The notes: generated by a model not told the origin, from the letters alone. Shown: positions 47,731 to 58,263, counted from the first letter of the stretch. The stretch is DNA of 64,000 bases from Endothia cerciana (GCA_026119935.1 JALRMH010000046.1:62001-126000); one strand, 5' to 3'. Translations and numbers: made by a program.

Positions 47731-49695
47731 ATGGAATGCTTGCGAGACGAGTTTACCGGCGGCGTCGTCCTCGATGGGCGATACGAGACCCTGGCCCCAC
47801 TCAACCATGGATCCTTTGGCATGGTCTTCAAGGCCCGCGACCTGGTGACGGGTGACACTGTTGCCATCAAGTGCCTGACCAAGAGATCAGCGGCCGATGA
47901 AGCTGGCTTCGACTTCGCCATCGACGACAAGTCGGAAGAGCTTGAGCTCCACCGCCACCTTGGTCGCCATCCCAATATTGTCAACCTGCTCCACTCCTTC
48001 GAGACCGATGCTCATGTCTATCTGGTCCTCGAGTACTGTCAGCAAGGCGATCTCTACGAGGCTATCCGTGTCGACCAGGGCCCTCTTGAGACGGAGCATG
48101 TCAGGCGCTTCATGCTGGAGCTTGTTGACGCCGTTGCCTACATCCACTCAAAGGGCGTCTACCATCGAGACATCAAGCCTGAGAACATCTTTCTCAGCAA
48201 GGACGGAACGATGAAGCTTGGAGACTTCGGACTGGCCATCAGGGACAAGTGGACGTATGAGACATCCGTCGGCAGCGACCGCTACATGTCCCCAGAGCAG
48301 TACGACTCGGCCGGCGCTGGGTACTCCCCGGCGCAGGCTGATATCTGGGCCATTGGTATCTGCCTGCTGAACATTCTCTTCTCGCGGAACCCCTTCACCA
48401 CCCCTACCGAGGCCGACCCCCTGTTCTTGGACTTTTCCCGAGACAAGCAGTCCCTCTTTGATGTCTTCCCGTCGATGTCGCAAGACACCTACGAGGTCAT
48501 CGTTGAGTGTATGAATCTGGATCCCAGGAAGAGGTCGCTTGTTGGAGCTCGAAGGGCCCTGATGCGTGTCGTGAGCTTCACGACCCTTGATGAAGATGAT
48601 GACGAGTTCTGCTCTGCCAACCGGGCCACCATGGCCACGGCAAACCGGGAGCCTCTGCGCACACCCTCGCTCCAGTCACCCCAGGTCGACAACGGTACCT
48701 TTCCTTGGGCCCGGGCTTTGCACACCACGTCTGCAGCTCAGCCCATCCGCCAGCTCAGCGCCATCCCTGACAATGAGAGCTATACCGAGGACCTGTTCTC
48801 CAAGTCAGTGGCGACGGCTGACTGGGCTTCCTCTGCCCAGACTCCATCGACCGCTTCGATCATTGGTTCGGGCCTCCCTGCCTCGATGCAGTCGCTTACC
48901 ATCAAGAGTACCAATACGTTGAAGCCGGCTGCCCAGATCTCACCCATGTCAGGGTCTCTGCCGATCTCCATGTCCAAGCCGCGCAACATTCCGTCTATGT
49001 CCGCGGTCTTTGGTGGCAAGGACACGGTGTCTAAGAGCTGGAGTGATCTCTGGGAGGAGGAGGAGGGGGAGCACCTGGAGGAAGAGCGAGCTCGCCAGCT
49101 TCGGGCTCTCAAGAAGATGAACTCCCGGACTTGGAGCCAAGACAGCAAGGCTGACGATGACGACACGCCTCGCCAGGGCCTGTCGCCGGCCGTCAAGACT
49201 TCGGTCATGACTGCCGAGCCTGACGTACCGTCCATTGAGGACGCTATCGATATGGACGGTGACCTGCCGGATGGCTTCTTCTTCCAGGATGTGACTCCCG
49301 TGAAGCTACACGAGCTGCACCCACAACGTCAGTCACCGCCTTCCAAGAAGGACGTACTGGAGAAGTGGGCAAAACTCGGAGAGCGCCGCCGGGCGTGCAC
49401 TGGCAATAGGGAGTCGATGCCTAAGCCGGACTTCACGGTCAAAGCTGGGCGTCAACCCAGCAGTGTCCTCAACTATGGAGTCCTGGGGGATCACGCTTCG
49501 ATGAATTTCAACAATTTTTCTTTCGCCAATCATCACAACCATGCGATGAACAACACATATCAGGCCCGCGTACGGGTCAAGGAATATCCTTGGGGCAAGA
49601 GCAAGTCGCGCGAGCTCAATTGGAATTGGCGCCGGGAGAAGCGCCTAGGCGATGCCGAGTGGGTTGGTGCTAGCTGGCAGGAGGCTCATTCTTAG
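47731..49695 (+). CDS. KSP1: Ksp1-like serine/threonine protein kinase
   Basis: Intronless frame of 654 residues. The kinase domain spans about 18-290: glycine loop HGSFGMV (26-32), lysine K47 (VAIKC), catalytic loop HRDIKPEN with D147, DFG with D165, and activation-segment end MSPEQY. DIWAIGICLLNILFSRNPF and LDPRKRS complete it. All catalytic residues are intact. Type and order match the Ran1/Ksp1 group, including the hydrophobic SLFDVFPSMSQDTYEVI stretch. After a Ser/Pro-rich linker, the C-terminus has DGFFFQDVTPVKLHEL and ends with a Trp/Arg motif (NWNWRREKRLGDAEWVG), typical of filamentous-fungal Ksp1 proteins. In yeast Ksp1 acts in TORC1/PKA signalling, filamentous growth and autophagy control. 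The role here is inferred. Confidence 0.9.
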   Translation: MECLRDEFTGGVVLDGRYETLAPLNHGSFGMVFKARDLVTGDTVAIKCLTKRSAADEAGFDFAIDDKSEELELHRHLGRHPNIVNLLHSFETDAHVYLVLEYCQQGDLYEAIRVDQGPLETEHVRRFMLELVDAVAYIHSKGVYHRDIKPENIFLSKDGTMKLGDFGLAIRDKWTYETSVGSDRYMSPEQYDSAGAGYSPAQADIWAIGICLLNILFSRNPFTTPTEADPLFLDFSRDKQSLFDVFPSMSQDTYEVIVECMNLDPRKRSLVGARRALMRVVSFTTLDEDDDEFCSANRATMATANREPLRTPSLQSPQVDNGTFPWARALHTTSAAQPIRQLSAIPDNESYTEDLFSKSVATADWASSAQTPSTASIIGSGLPASMQSLTIKSTNTLKPAAQISPMSGSLPISMSKPRNIPSMSAVFGGKDTVSKSWSDLWEEEEGEHLEEERARQLRALKKMNSRTWSQDSKADDDDTPRQGLSPAVKTSVMTAEPDVPSIEDAIDMDGDLPDGFFFQDVTPVKLHELHPQRQSPPSKKDVLEKWAKLGERRRACTGNRESMPKPDFTVKAGRQPSSVLNYGVLGDHASMNFNNFSFANHHNHAMNNTYQARVRVKEYPWGKSKSRELNWNWRREKRLGDAEWVGASWQEAHS

Positions 49696-50444
49696 AGCCC
49701 TCCATTCATTGCCTGCTCACCACTTGTAGTTGGGCTATCCTATCTTTTCCTTTTCTTCATCTTCACGCCATGTTTCAACGGTTGGAATAGTGTGCTCGTC
49801 GGTACCTTTCCTCGTCACCCGCACCATACTACACTTCACGCCTCGTGTTTGCCGCTCTGGGAGGTTGCATTCTTCTACTTTGATTCTTGTGGGATGGCCG
49901 GTTTGATGACTGCATCGCGTACGGGGTTGAAGGGTTCAACAATTGCATCGGGAACCGGGTTTATCTACTGTTACATATTACATCCTTTTTGGCCTGGAAA
50001 ACACAAAAATATGGGAAAGGCGGCAGAGCGGCAAGGCGGCAGACACGAGGCAACCGGGCGAAACATGGTCAAAGACCAAGAAGATGAGAGAGGGAAGGCA
50101 AAGATCTTGTCCAACTCGCTTTCTGTGTATTAGATATCTCCACACCATTAGTCAACACAATACCAGAAGTTACCCACTCAAAAGAGAACCAGAGGACCTG
50201 GTGCAGTGTCGCTGTGATGTTCAAATGTCTCTTTCAGATACGCTACGTATGAGATATCGCCAATGCTATCTATTTGTCGGTCTCACAGAGCGTAGTACGA
50301 ACATGGTGCACCTTTGTGCCACCGACTAGGTCACTTCGTCATGCCATGTCAAGGGAGCAATGAACGTGTGGTAGGGAAGACAGCGTTTGTTTCTGACCAA
50401 AACAACGATCCAGCCAGCCAGCCACGCTCGTTTCCGGACAAGAC

Positions 50445-50470
50445 CGCAACGCAACGCAACGCAACGCAAC
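50445..50470. repeat. CGCAA pentanucleotide tandem repeat
   Basis: Five perfect CGCAA units followed by a CGCGA variant. Confidence 0.9.
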
Positions 50471-50891
50471 GCGACGAGCGGCTCGCATCGTCCATTGGGG
50501 GACCGTAACACTCGGCGCGCGGTGCACATAAGCGTGAGTGAAAGAGGGTGGCCCTGTCTAATGCGTGACGCGTGCCCGCGCACAGTCAGTCCGGTGTGAT
50601 GCACTCGGCGGCTTGCCGGGCGGTCACATCCACTCTGGATGGGCGGGCTGGCTGTCTTGAGGCCGGCGAGGAGGCGACACCGAGCCCATCACCTAATTCC
50701 CTCAACAACGGGGCCCAAGACGACACGACAGGTGGTCCGGCCGGGTGCCCCGTCTTGCAAGAGGTACGGAGGCAACGTGGACCGGCCAAGGAGGAAAAGG
50801 TAATAAGGCCTTCAGGGAAGGTGATGACGCCAGCGCGTCCACCTCTACCTGGCGGTGGAGCGTCCCTGATAGACAAAAGGATGCGTGTATA

Positions 50892-50957
50892 GTCTCGCCC
50901 CTTGGCGTCTCGCCCCTTGGCGTCTCGCCCCTTGGGTCTCGCCCCTGGCGTCTCGCC
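50892..50957. repeat. 15-bp minisatellite GTCTCGCCCCTTGGC
   Basis: About 4.4 copies. Two copies are perfect; the third and fourth each lack one base, giving 14-bp units. Confidence 0.92.
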
Positions 50958-51123
50958 TTACCTATGTGCTCGGCCACTGCTCCTGTTGAGTCTAATCCTC
51001 AGCTCTATGAAGAGAAGCGTCGAGAACGCTGGGCCCGAGCCGTCGGCTAGGGGTGGGTAGATAGGTACGCCTCCGGGGGGGGCTCCAGAGTCGCGGCGGC
51101 GAGCTAACAAAAATTCCAACATC

Positions 51124-51130
51124 AAAAAAA
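51124..51130 (-). terminator. Probable RNA polymerase III terminator of tRNA-Trp
   Basis: Seven consecutive T residues on the minus strand, about 50 nt past the tRNA 3' end. This is farther than the usual few nucleotides, but it is the first clear T run downstream. Confidence 0.4.
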
Positions 51131-51181
51131 TCCGAGTGCCTATCCGGACAGCACAGCCAACAGCAAAAGGGTGAGGTCAGA

Positions 51182-51266
51182 TGAGGGACGCCGGATTTGA
51201 ACCGACAACCTTGAGGAGTCTCCAGAATCACTGGAATCTCACACGCTACCGTTGCGCCAGCCCCCC
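51182..51266 (-). tRNA. tRNA-Trp (CCA) with a 13-nt intron
   Basis: The 85 nt fold as a tRNA. Acceptor GGGGGGC pairs with GTCCCTC (two G-T wobbles), with discriminator A at 51182. The D stem is GCGC/GCGT around AACGGTA. The T arm is GTCGG-TTCAAAT-CCGGC with a perfect B-box-like GGTTCAAATCC. The anticodon arm reads TGAGA-TT-CCA-G, then a 13-nt intron (51218-51230) directly 3' of position 37, then T-CCTCA and the variable loop AGGTT. The anticodon is CCA (51232-51234), hence tryptophan, and the intron position is canonical. The A-box region TGGCGCAACGGTAGCG is like other eukaryotic tRNA-Trp genes. One oddity is an A31-C39 mismatch at the base of the anticodon loop. It sits at the edge of an AT-richer island. 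Confidence 0.8.
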
Positions 51267-52189
51267 AATTCATGAATGACTCGGCAAAAAGAATAGACTA
51301 TATCCCAGGTCTTATTCTCGGCCGAGGTCAAAGGCGGGATCCTCAAGCGGTCGGTGGCCCATCGGCCCCGCAGACCTGACCAATCAGAGCCACGCGCCTG
51401 CAACCACATTGATTTCCACCATCGGGAAAGACGCCTTCTATTTATATTAATTACTGCGGACGCCACAATCGCTCTCTTCTGCCTTCTTCAGAGAGAGGGA
51501 CCGCGAGACCAGAGCACTACCTGCTCCGGGAATGGTGTCGTACTCTGCAAAACTGTATGCCGCTACAGCACAGCGCCGTGTTCTCGTCTATGCTTTCCCA
51601 CGTTCTGGCTCCCTTCGGAATTGCCTCATACGATGTAAACAACACTGGCCCACAACGCACCACGTAGAATCAGATCCGGCGAGGACCATAGATAGGTAGG
51701 TAAGCAAGCGACCTGCTGAAGACGCAACTCGATTGCCCCACGCGTTCAACCAGCTTTCCGACAGCGAGGGATGCGTCGATCCAGCCCAGGGGCCAAAAGA
51801 GCAGAACAAAATATATAACACCAAGTATTTGCTGGTTCTCCCAGACCAGACTGCCTATCCGGCCCTTGATGGATTCTAAAGATACGAGGGAGGACGGGAT
51901 CGCTTGCGTTCTTGTAGGTATGACAGTACGTGCTAAACTTTCTCAAGGTTGCATTTATATTGACACTAAAATTGAAGCTTCGTTGTGTTAGTCCAATGGC
52001 TATGCCGCGATTTGAGATTTATTCAAGTGCTTCGCTGGAGATTAACACAAGCACATGATTGGCTAAGCCTTGACGTCGTTTACTTAATCGAACACACCTC
52101 CTAAGACATACAAGCCATCTTGGTCATTTCAGCTAAATAAAAGAATTACCCAGATGGTGCAAGTCCGCCCAAAAGAGACTTGATTTGGG
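51267..52189. other. Start of the second AT-richer island
   Basis: AT content rises visibly from about 51.75 kb. No gene is recognised. The left part contains the 5' flank of the tRNA gene, where minus-strand pol III transcription would start. Confidence 0.5.
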
Positions 52190-53354
52190 AGTCAATGAAG
52201 TGCTGTGATAATGTAGTGTTGCTGCGCGGGCGGAAAGTCGGAGCATGGAATGTGATCCCGAAGATAAACAGCTAAACAAACGATCCAGATGAAGACTTCG
52301 CTCTGGATTTGTTCCATCAGATCACTCAGCAGATCGAGACAGATCGTGTCCTCGTCGAAACCGAAACTATATGGACACTGGTTACAGACCTAGTTATAAG
52401 ACACGCATGCCGTACGGTTTCTTCAGTTTAGCAATGAGTTAACGGGCATCCTCGTCGTCTACAGCATGTCCTCTCTATTTAATGCGAGTGGTTGTCAGGA
52501 ACTAAAACTCCACTTAGACTAAATAGCGTGCTCATCTACACAAATTTCAGCGTTGCCGGTAGCGCACGCCTTATTTATATCGCAACAGCAGTTATATCGA
52601 CCGGTTGCTAGTAGACCGCATCGGCCGCAAAACGCTGTGCCTAACCGGTCTGTCCGGCTGTCTGGTGCCCTTGATATGCGACGCCGCACTCAAGGCCCGG
52701 TTTGCCGCCAATTATGAACAGAGGAGGCCTCAAGGCTGCCATTTTCCTCCTATTCCTCCACTTGGCCTTATAAATCACAAATGCTATCGGCATACTCCCG
52801 CCTTGCGTCCTAGCTATGACTAGCCCAGCCATGTTGCTACATCGATGCAAACAGATGCATCTACGCGCCGGAAGTCTTTCCCACACATATCCTTCCTCGA
52901 GGCATGGCTCGGTCTGCCGCCTGGGGGTCGCACCCGCGGCATTTGATCAAGTTGGTTGGAGATACTGTGAGTGACACGGAGGAGCCTTTCTACATGATGC
53001 AGGTTCGTACAATGCCGGAGAGTCGCCATGCGGATGGAACAAGACGGCTTGCCAGGCACTTGAATAGATATCACCTTCATTATTTCGACTTTCGTCAATA
53101 TCTTTGCCATCTATTACCTATTCCCTGCGGTCAGTATCGGAACACCCTGTGATATACGACGAATAGTGAAACTGGCTGCATTAGACCAAAATATTATTCC
53201 TCGAGGATATCGGTGAGAAGTTGCAGGACAAGTTGTTGTCCACATCACACCTATCACGAAGGAGGAGAGGGCTGAACTGGACGTTGCCATTGGTACTGAG
53301 TCATCGGGCCAGTACGTCCAAGAGAAATCACCTGTGAAGGCCCCAACTCCTTAG
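52190..53354 (+). pseudogene. Broken sugar transporter (MFS, sugar porter family)
   Basis: Sugar-porter landmarks occur in the right order but in different frames with stops. These are QFSNELTGILVVYSMSSLF (about 52413-52470, equivalent of QxxTGIN), LVDRIGRKTLCLTGLSG (from 52605, the RIGRR loop), GGLKAAIFLLFLHLAL followed by TAA (about 52725), YAPEVFPTHILPRGMA (about 52860-52910, the E-x-FPT-x-LR-x-G loop), VNIFAIYYLFPAVSIGT (about 53090), and a hydrophilic tail with ITPITKEERAELDVA ending in TAG (53354). At least three frame changes and several stops cannot be explained by introns. The intact gene was presumably a 12-helix plasma-membrane sugar importer. The 5' limit is uncertain. Confidence 0.7.
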
Positions 53355-55100
53355 ATCAGAGGAATGATGAGCCTGGATTGAAGGTCCTATCACGGGACAT
53401 GGAATGATGCAAACTTACAAGCGGGGAGGGTGTTGGGAGTTTGGTACAAGGGCCTGCAGTATATATGACCACGGTGCTTGACGTCTTGTAGCGGCTACCT
53501 GTGTCAAGTTTGGCCTTCAAGACGCACCATTACCTAGCTATCAAATTCATGTGCAACATCACCTTTGTCATTTCTCGCTGGCTTCTTGAGCTCGTAGTTG
53601 GAAGCCGGTGGGGTTCATCTGGTTCCTTAAGATGCCGTGTCCTCCACACCAGCCCTCGAACACTGCGTCCAGTTAACAGGTACTACATTGGCCGAAAAGC
53701 GAGCCAGCGAGGGGATGATGGCCAAGCAAAGTTAATTTTGACGGGAAATGGGATGTTTCAATACGGGATGCCTCAACTCAACTGGGTGTTGTTATAAACA
53801 GCTACTACGGTTCGAGGGTGTGCTGCGCAGCCGTTTTGCTTTCAACACTGGGCCCCTGGCCTCCGGCACACCGCCCTAGAACTCGCTTCGATGGGGTGCA
53901 TCGCTCCGCAGTATACAAGGACTCCCACTAGTCAATACGTCGAAGGCATGCATTCTTGAATCAATATGTATGCTGAACACCTGGGTTAATCTGTCGGATA
54001 TCTTATGGAAGTCTAGTGTGAGCGCCGGGGTTGATGAGACAGGAAGATCGATTTCTGGAGATATTTCCAAGGACTTTATATGCTCTCACACCCATCATGA
54101 ACAACCGCAGATCCGGATGACCAATCAGCATTCCAACATATCTGGTTCCTGTAGCGCATATTACTTGAGAATGAATACATATTCATTTCAGTTGTACCTT
54201 CCTATCCGTTTGGACTGTGGGCTGGAAAACATCATCGACCCTGAACGTCAGCTGCTTGTGCGAATGCAAGAGTAGCGACTGAAGGGCTCAACCCCTAACA
54301 TCACTATACTCGTGAAGTCCCTTGGACACCGAATCTTGGCAAGTGGATTCCAATGCCGGTGCAAGCTCAAGGTCCCCTGCGGTCCTCGCACGGCAAGCAT
54401 TTGCAACAGGATGACGATGGGTCAGGAGTCATGAAATGGTATGATGGGCGACTGATTGAGCATGTTCTGGATAGAAAGCAACCCGAACAGTCCTACCTTC
54501 TCCCTTCGACAAAGTCCATCGTACACAGACCGCCACTCTCCCAGAAAACAAGGAAAAAGAGTTGAGGGCTCAACACCAAATGCGTCAGTGCGTCACACAA
54601 CGATGCCTGATTGACCAACGACAAAGCGGACCATGTCGATCAATGAAGATGCACTTGATCCACGGTTGACTTCTTGTCCCACCTCTATGTATGGTACGGC
54701 CTATCGGAGTTCGCAAGTACAATGCAATCTCAATGACCCGTACCCCGAGGAGTATCCGTGATCATCTGAAAGTGGTCCGGATGGAAGAACTAGGTTGTTC
54801 TGCTGTTTCTTGACGTTGCAGGGTCACGATTCTCTCCGCCGTGCTGCAGGTTTCTGGTGACAGTTCCATTCGGGTGATTTAAGGTTTAGTGGTGCTTCAG
54901 GGGAGGGCAATTAATTATACGCGCAGGGGATGGTCCAGCCTAAACGTAGTCATTTGCTATTTACCCGCTGTCTGTTGTATCGTAGGCCATTTCAACTTGC
55001 TCCTCTTCAAGAGGCTCCTCTGGCCCAGTCGTGTCCTGACAGTGATGCCTTACCCATTCTACCCTGATCTCAAGCTTCTGCCGGTTGGGAAAACTCAACA
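53355..55100. other. AT-richer gene-free stretch with short coding-like remnants
   Basis: Two plus-strand frames look partly protein-like but are isolated: 53970-54275 (SAGVDETGRSISGDISKDF) and 54353-54565 (DDDGSGVMKWYDGRL, EHVLDRKQPEQSYLLPS). A similar short motif, GGGCTCAAC[AC]CC, follows the stop of each (about 54291 and 54569). I cannot assign a family. The last 200 bp precede the DUF8021-like gene and hold its promoter. Confidence 0.45.
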
Positions 55101-55883
55101 ATGCTCAGGTTAACCTTCTTCGCTTCTCCACTCCTGGCAGCGGCCCTCAGCCGAGCAGCTGCAGACTGCACCCGCGATGGCCTCCTTGCAGCGGCACAGT
55201 CGTATATCACAGCCCAGTCCACAGGGCAGCTGACCGGGCTCAACCTGTCGACGGACAACTTCACGTATCAGGAGAACAACAAGGCCGTGGACATCAGCAC
55301 CGGGGTCATCAACACGGCGCTCGAGCTGGACCTGAACCGCACGACCGCAGACGTGGAGGACTGCGCCAGCTACACGCTGCTCATCTCGGCGACGGGGCCC
55401 GAGCCGTACGTGATCGCGACGCAGCTGCGCCACGCGGGCAACGACACGTCCGTCATCTCGATGATCGACTCCGTCGCCGCCACGGCCGGCAGCTACTTCT
55501 TCAACGCGTCCGAGACGCTGGGCTACCTCGAGGCCGAGGACTGGGGCACGCTGGCCGCCGCCGACCGCCCGACCCGCGACCTGCTCCGCGAGTATGGCGA
55601 CGCGTATCTGGACATGTGGACGAACGCCACGGCGGCGGATGCCATCGAGTGGGGGCCCGACTGCGAGCGCGTCGAGGGCAGCATGTTCACCAAGCCGTGC
55701 GGGACCGACCTGCCGCGCGGGGGCAGTTCCCAGGCGAATTCTGACCGTCGCTATGTCATTGATGAGACGGTGGGCTCGGTCTGTGTTCTGGATGCGTTCA
55801 ATGCCCTGGGGAATCTGGCTGACATGCACGAGATACGGGTTGTGGATGGAGAGGTCAGGTATGTGCTTACAGTGGATGCCTGA
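55101..55883 (+). CDS. Secreted DUF8021-like protein
   Basis: Intronless frame of 260 residues. Residues 1-21 form a signal peptide with a hydrophobic core (FFASPLLAAALSRAAA), cleavage expected before DCTRDGLL. Mature sequence has the spacing seen in fungal secreted DUF8021 proteins: CTRDGLLAAAQSYITAQ, FTYQENNKAVDISTG, a DLNRTTADVEDCASYTLL block, YVIATQLRHAGNDTSVI, and the C-terminal RRYVIDETVGSVCVLDAFNAL, then DMHEIRVVDGEVRYV. Six cysteines and several N-glycosylation sequons (NLS, NFT, NRT, NDT, NAS, NAT) support secretion. Biochemical function is unknown; members are found in plant-associated fungi. It is GC-rich in contrast with the decayed DNA to its left. Confidence 0.8.
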   Translation: MLRLTFFASPLLAAALSRAAADCTRDGLLAAAQSYITAQSTGQLTGLNLSTDNFTYQENNKAVDISTGVINTALELDLNRTTADVEDCASYTLLISATGPEPYVIATQLRHAGNDTSVISMIDSVAATAGSYFFNASETLGYLEAEDWGTLAAADRPTRDLLREYGDAYLDMWTNATAADAIEWGPDCERVEGSMFTKPCGTDLPRGGSSQANSDRRYVIDETVGSVCVLDAFNALGNLADMHEIRVVDGEVRYVLTVDA

Positions 55884-56118
55884 TGATTGTTGAAAGCTTG
55901 ATCGTGTGACGAAGGACAGATGCTGCGAATGGTGCTCCATATTCATATCCAAGCGCCGTCGTTGATGAAGGAGGCATGTCTGTCTATCCCATGTTATCCA
56001 AGAGCATCTTCCAGAAAAACAAAAAGGATGATGCTGAATGCAGGAGTACTCCTCGGTCCCAAGTGCCTAAAATTATTCAATATTTTTGTCAAAAATGAAT
56101 ACTAGCTCGGAATACGAT

Positions 56119-57537
56119 CTATACTGTCGCTTTGGCGTTTGGATACACCGGCCTCTTTTCGGCCACGATCATCAGATTCCGCGGTGAGACCTTGTACTCG
56201 AAGATCGGAACAATATCTACCTTCTCGGTGGTGTGCTCGACGAGGAACCAGTAGCGATCAAGGGCGATGATGCTCTCGACGGCCTTACAGCAGAGGACAC
56301 TGAGGGTCCACAGGATGGCAATCCTGCCCTCTTGACTTGCATAGCGGGTTTCATACCCCGTGATGTCCTCATCCGAGATCCTCCTCTGATCCACGCCAAG
56401 ACAGTGCATTGCACGTCTTGTAAACTTCTCGAAACTGAATAAATCCCCCTTTCTGATGCCCCAGTTTGGTCTGTTCTCGGCATCATCAATCTGGATGGCC
56501 TTGTCGTGAAACAACTTTTCCAACAGGGCCCGGTAGAATTGCTTCTTGGAGTAGTTGGACCTCTCCTTCGCCAGGTCCAACCGCTCCCAATTGTTAGGGG
56601 CCTGACAGCCCGTCATCAGCGCAGTGGGACTTAGAGTCACACCCCGGCTCCTCAGCCGGTCACTGATAGGAAATCCGTCTGGGCAGCTGTCTGAGCGCAT
56701 CACAATGTGGTTGTAACAGCACCCGATAGCTGCAAGATGGGAGATAGAGGCACACCCGCTGAAGTGTCTGAGCATGTGCTCGGACAGTCTTCCACACGCG
56801 TGCAGGCCCACGAGCATGCATTTTCGGCCGCCCGCCCAGGCCTCGATCTCCTCGGTCAGTGCCGTTGAGCGATCGATGTACCGAATAAGGTGTTTAAGCC
56901 TGTCTTCTGGAATGCCAAGAGATGAGGCGAAGGCTTGCGACCCGGCGACCTGAGACTCGCTGCCATCGATGGCTAGAATCCGGAGGGAGGGGTAGAGGAA
57001 GGCGAGCGTGACGGAGAGGTAGCCCTGTCCGGAGCCCATATCGATGATGTGAGAGACCCCATTCGTTTGGCAGACGTCGTGGATATAAGCAGCCGCGACA
57101 GACACCTCATTCACCTTCTTAGTCTTCATGGGGAGGGTAAGCTGTTCGGGCAGGGCAAGTACTGGGCCAGGGTGTTGTGTGCGCGGTAGCGAGACCGATT
57201 TCAGCTGGTCAAGCCATCGGACGAGTGATTCTGGCGGGGACGACGTTTCTTTGGACCGGAAGCCTTGGGTCGTATCTGGGCATATGTTTTCGCCTTCGTC
57301 AATGCTGTCAATCATGTCTTGCTGTATGATCCGGCGGTCTCGTAGCGAGCCCGACTCCCAGTAGGCTGTCCATTCCGATGGGAGTATGCCCCAGGCATCG
57401 TGTATGAATGCATCATTCACATGTATGCCACCTGTGATTTGACGGACCAGAGGAGTCTGGATGAAGTCGCTCAGATCATCTGTCAACTCCTCGATGCTCT
57501 TATAAGGACTTGGCAGCTTAGGCATTTTTCGAGCCAC
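56119..57537 (-). CDS. METTL25/RRNAD1-like methyltransferase
   Basis: Intronless frame of 472 residues. The SAM-binding glycine motif is SHIIDMGSGQGYLSVTLAF (162-180) with D166 and the G-x-G-x-G turn, followed by LRILAIDGSE, where the acidic D191 would bind the ribose. The family-specific motifs GLHACGRLSE (244-253) and IGCCYNHI (271-278) identify the METTL25/Methyltransf_32 group. The N-terminal helical part contains EWTAYWESG and LPEQLTLPMKTKKVNEV, as in relatives. The substrate is unknown for fungi. No transmembrane or signal sequence. It converges with the DUF8021-like gene across 235 bp. Confidence 0.85.
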   Translation of the reverse strand: MARKMPKLPSPYKSIEELTDDLSDFIQTPLVRQITGGIHVNDAFIHDAWGILPSEWTAYWESGSLRDRRIIQQDMIDSIDEGENICPDTTQGFRSKETSSPPESLVRWLDQLKSVSLPRTQHPGPVLALPEQLTLPMKTKKVNEVSVAAAYIHDVCQTNGVSHIIDMGSGQGYLSVTLAFLYPSLRILAIDGSESQVAGSQAFASSLGIPEDRLKHLIRYIDRSTALTEEIEAWAGGRKCMLVGLHACGRLSEHMLRHFSGCASISHLAAIGCCYNHIVMRSDSCPDGFPISDRLRSRGVTLSPTALMTGCQAPNNWERLDLAKERSNYSKKQFYRALLEKLFHDKAIQIDDAENRPNWGIRKGDLFSFEKFTRRAMHCLGVDQRRISDEDITGYETRYASQEGRIAILWTLSVLCCKAVESIIALDRYWFLVEHTTEKVDIVPIFEYKVSPRNLMIVAEKRPVYPNAKATV

Positions 57538-58263
57538 GGTCGAAAGTGGGCAAGGGCGAAATCAGCGCAGGAGGCATTGAATTATTGGACACCATTGTCT
57601 CTTCGAAACCCCAATGCAGCCTGATATGTCAACAGAAATGCAGCATGGCGGTTGTCCATGTTTTCGGTGCTGGTGTTGAAGAAAACGAAAACTTTACACG
57701 GTAAATAAGAGCCATGCGAATTTTCCATCTCAGTAACACCCTAACCCTGACATGTTTAGAGGGCCTCTAATGCGTGCGACTTGTAGGCATCTTCCTCTAG
57801 ACAGCACTGTTTACTTTCAGCCTCGCACAATGACGAGCAACTTCTTGGGCAATTGTCTCTCTCGACCACCAAGGCTGTATTTCAACCCGACGCGGACTCG
57901 ATGGAAATAGACTTGGTGAATTTTGGTATTCTTGAGACCCTGGAACGGCGTGAAACCCTGGCCCTGTGTTGCACTGGTTTCCCGATGGTTACCCGCTTTT
58001 TACTCGCGCCTTCATGGAACAGAAGATGCCAGCTTCGAGAGATAGGTCAAAGGTTCGACAATCATTCGGTAGGGACACAAGACTTTTGACAGATGAGGTC
58101 AAGATATGTGAAAAAATGCATTAAATGGTATAATACAGCGGTCTTCCCGTCACTGCAATCGAATTTGAACTCTATCCCACTCTCAATCTGATATCATGCT
58201 GTCTAGGAGACAGAGAGCCAACGCTCGCTGATCCGGTCGGAGTAGCCAAGGTATCGTGACGTG
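57538..58263. other. Region between METTL25-like and AVT1-like genes
   Basis: It holds the METTL25-like promoter and the AVT1-like 3' end. A short CCCTAACCCT (telobox-like) lies at about 57739-57748, some 200 bp upstream of the METTL25-like ATG. A 78-codon plus-strand frame at 57853-58089 is not recognised. Confidence 0.5.

Larger units (their letters stand above)
49696..51181. other. KSP1 3' region and repeat-bearing intergenic DNA
   Basis: A T-rich 3' region occurs at 49735-49760. It holds two tandem repeats (listed separately) and no gene. Short tracts are shared with neighbouring low-complexity DNA. Confidence 0.55.

Noticed and set aside
50445..50957. CRISPR array
   Set aside because: The repeats are short contiguous tandem units without spacers, in a eukaryotic genome.
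55085..55952. 219-codon plus and 280-codon minus frames overlapping the DUF8021-like gene
   Set aside because: Only the 260-residue frame has a signal peptide, ordered cysteines and sequons.
57853..58089. 78-codon plus-strand gene between METTL25-like and AVT1-like genes
   Set aside because: No recognisable motif, and no support from flanking exons.
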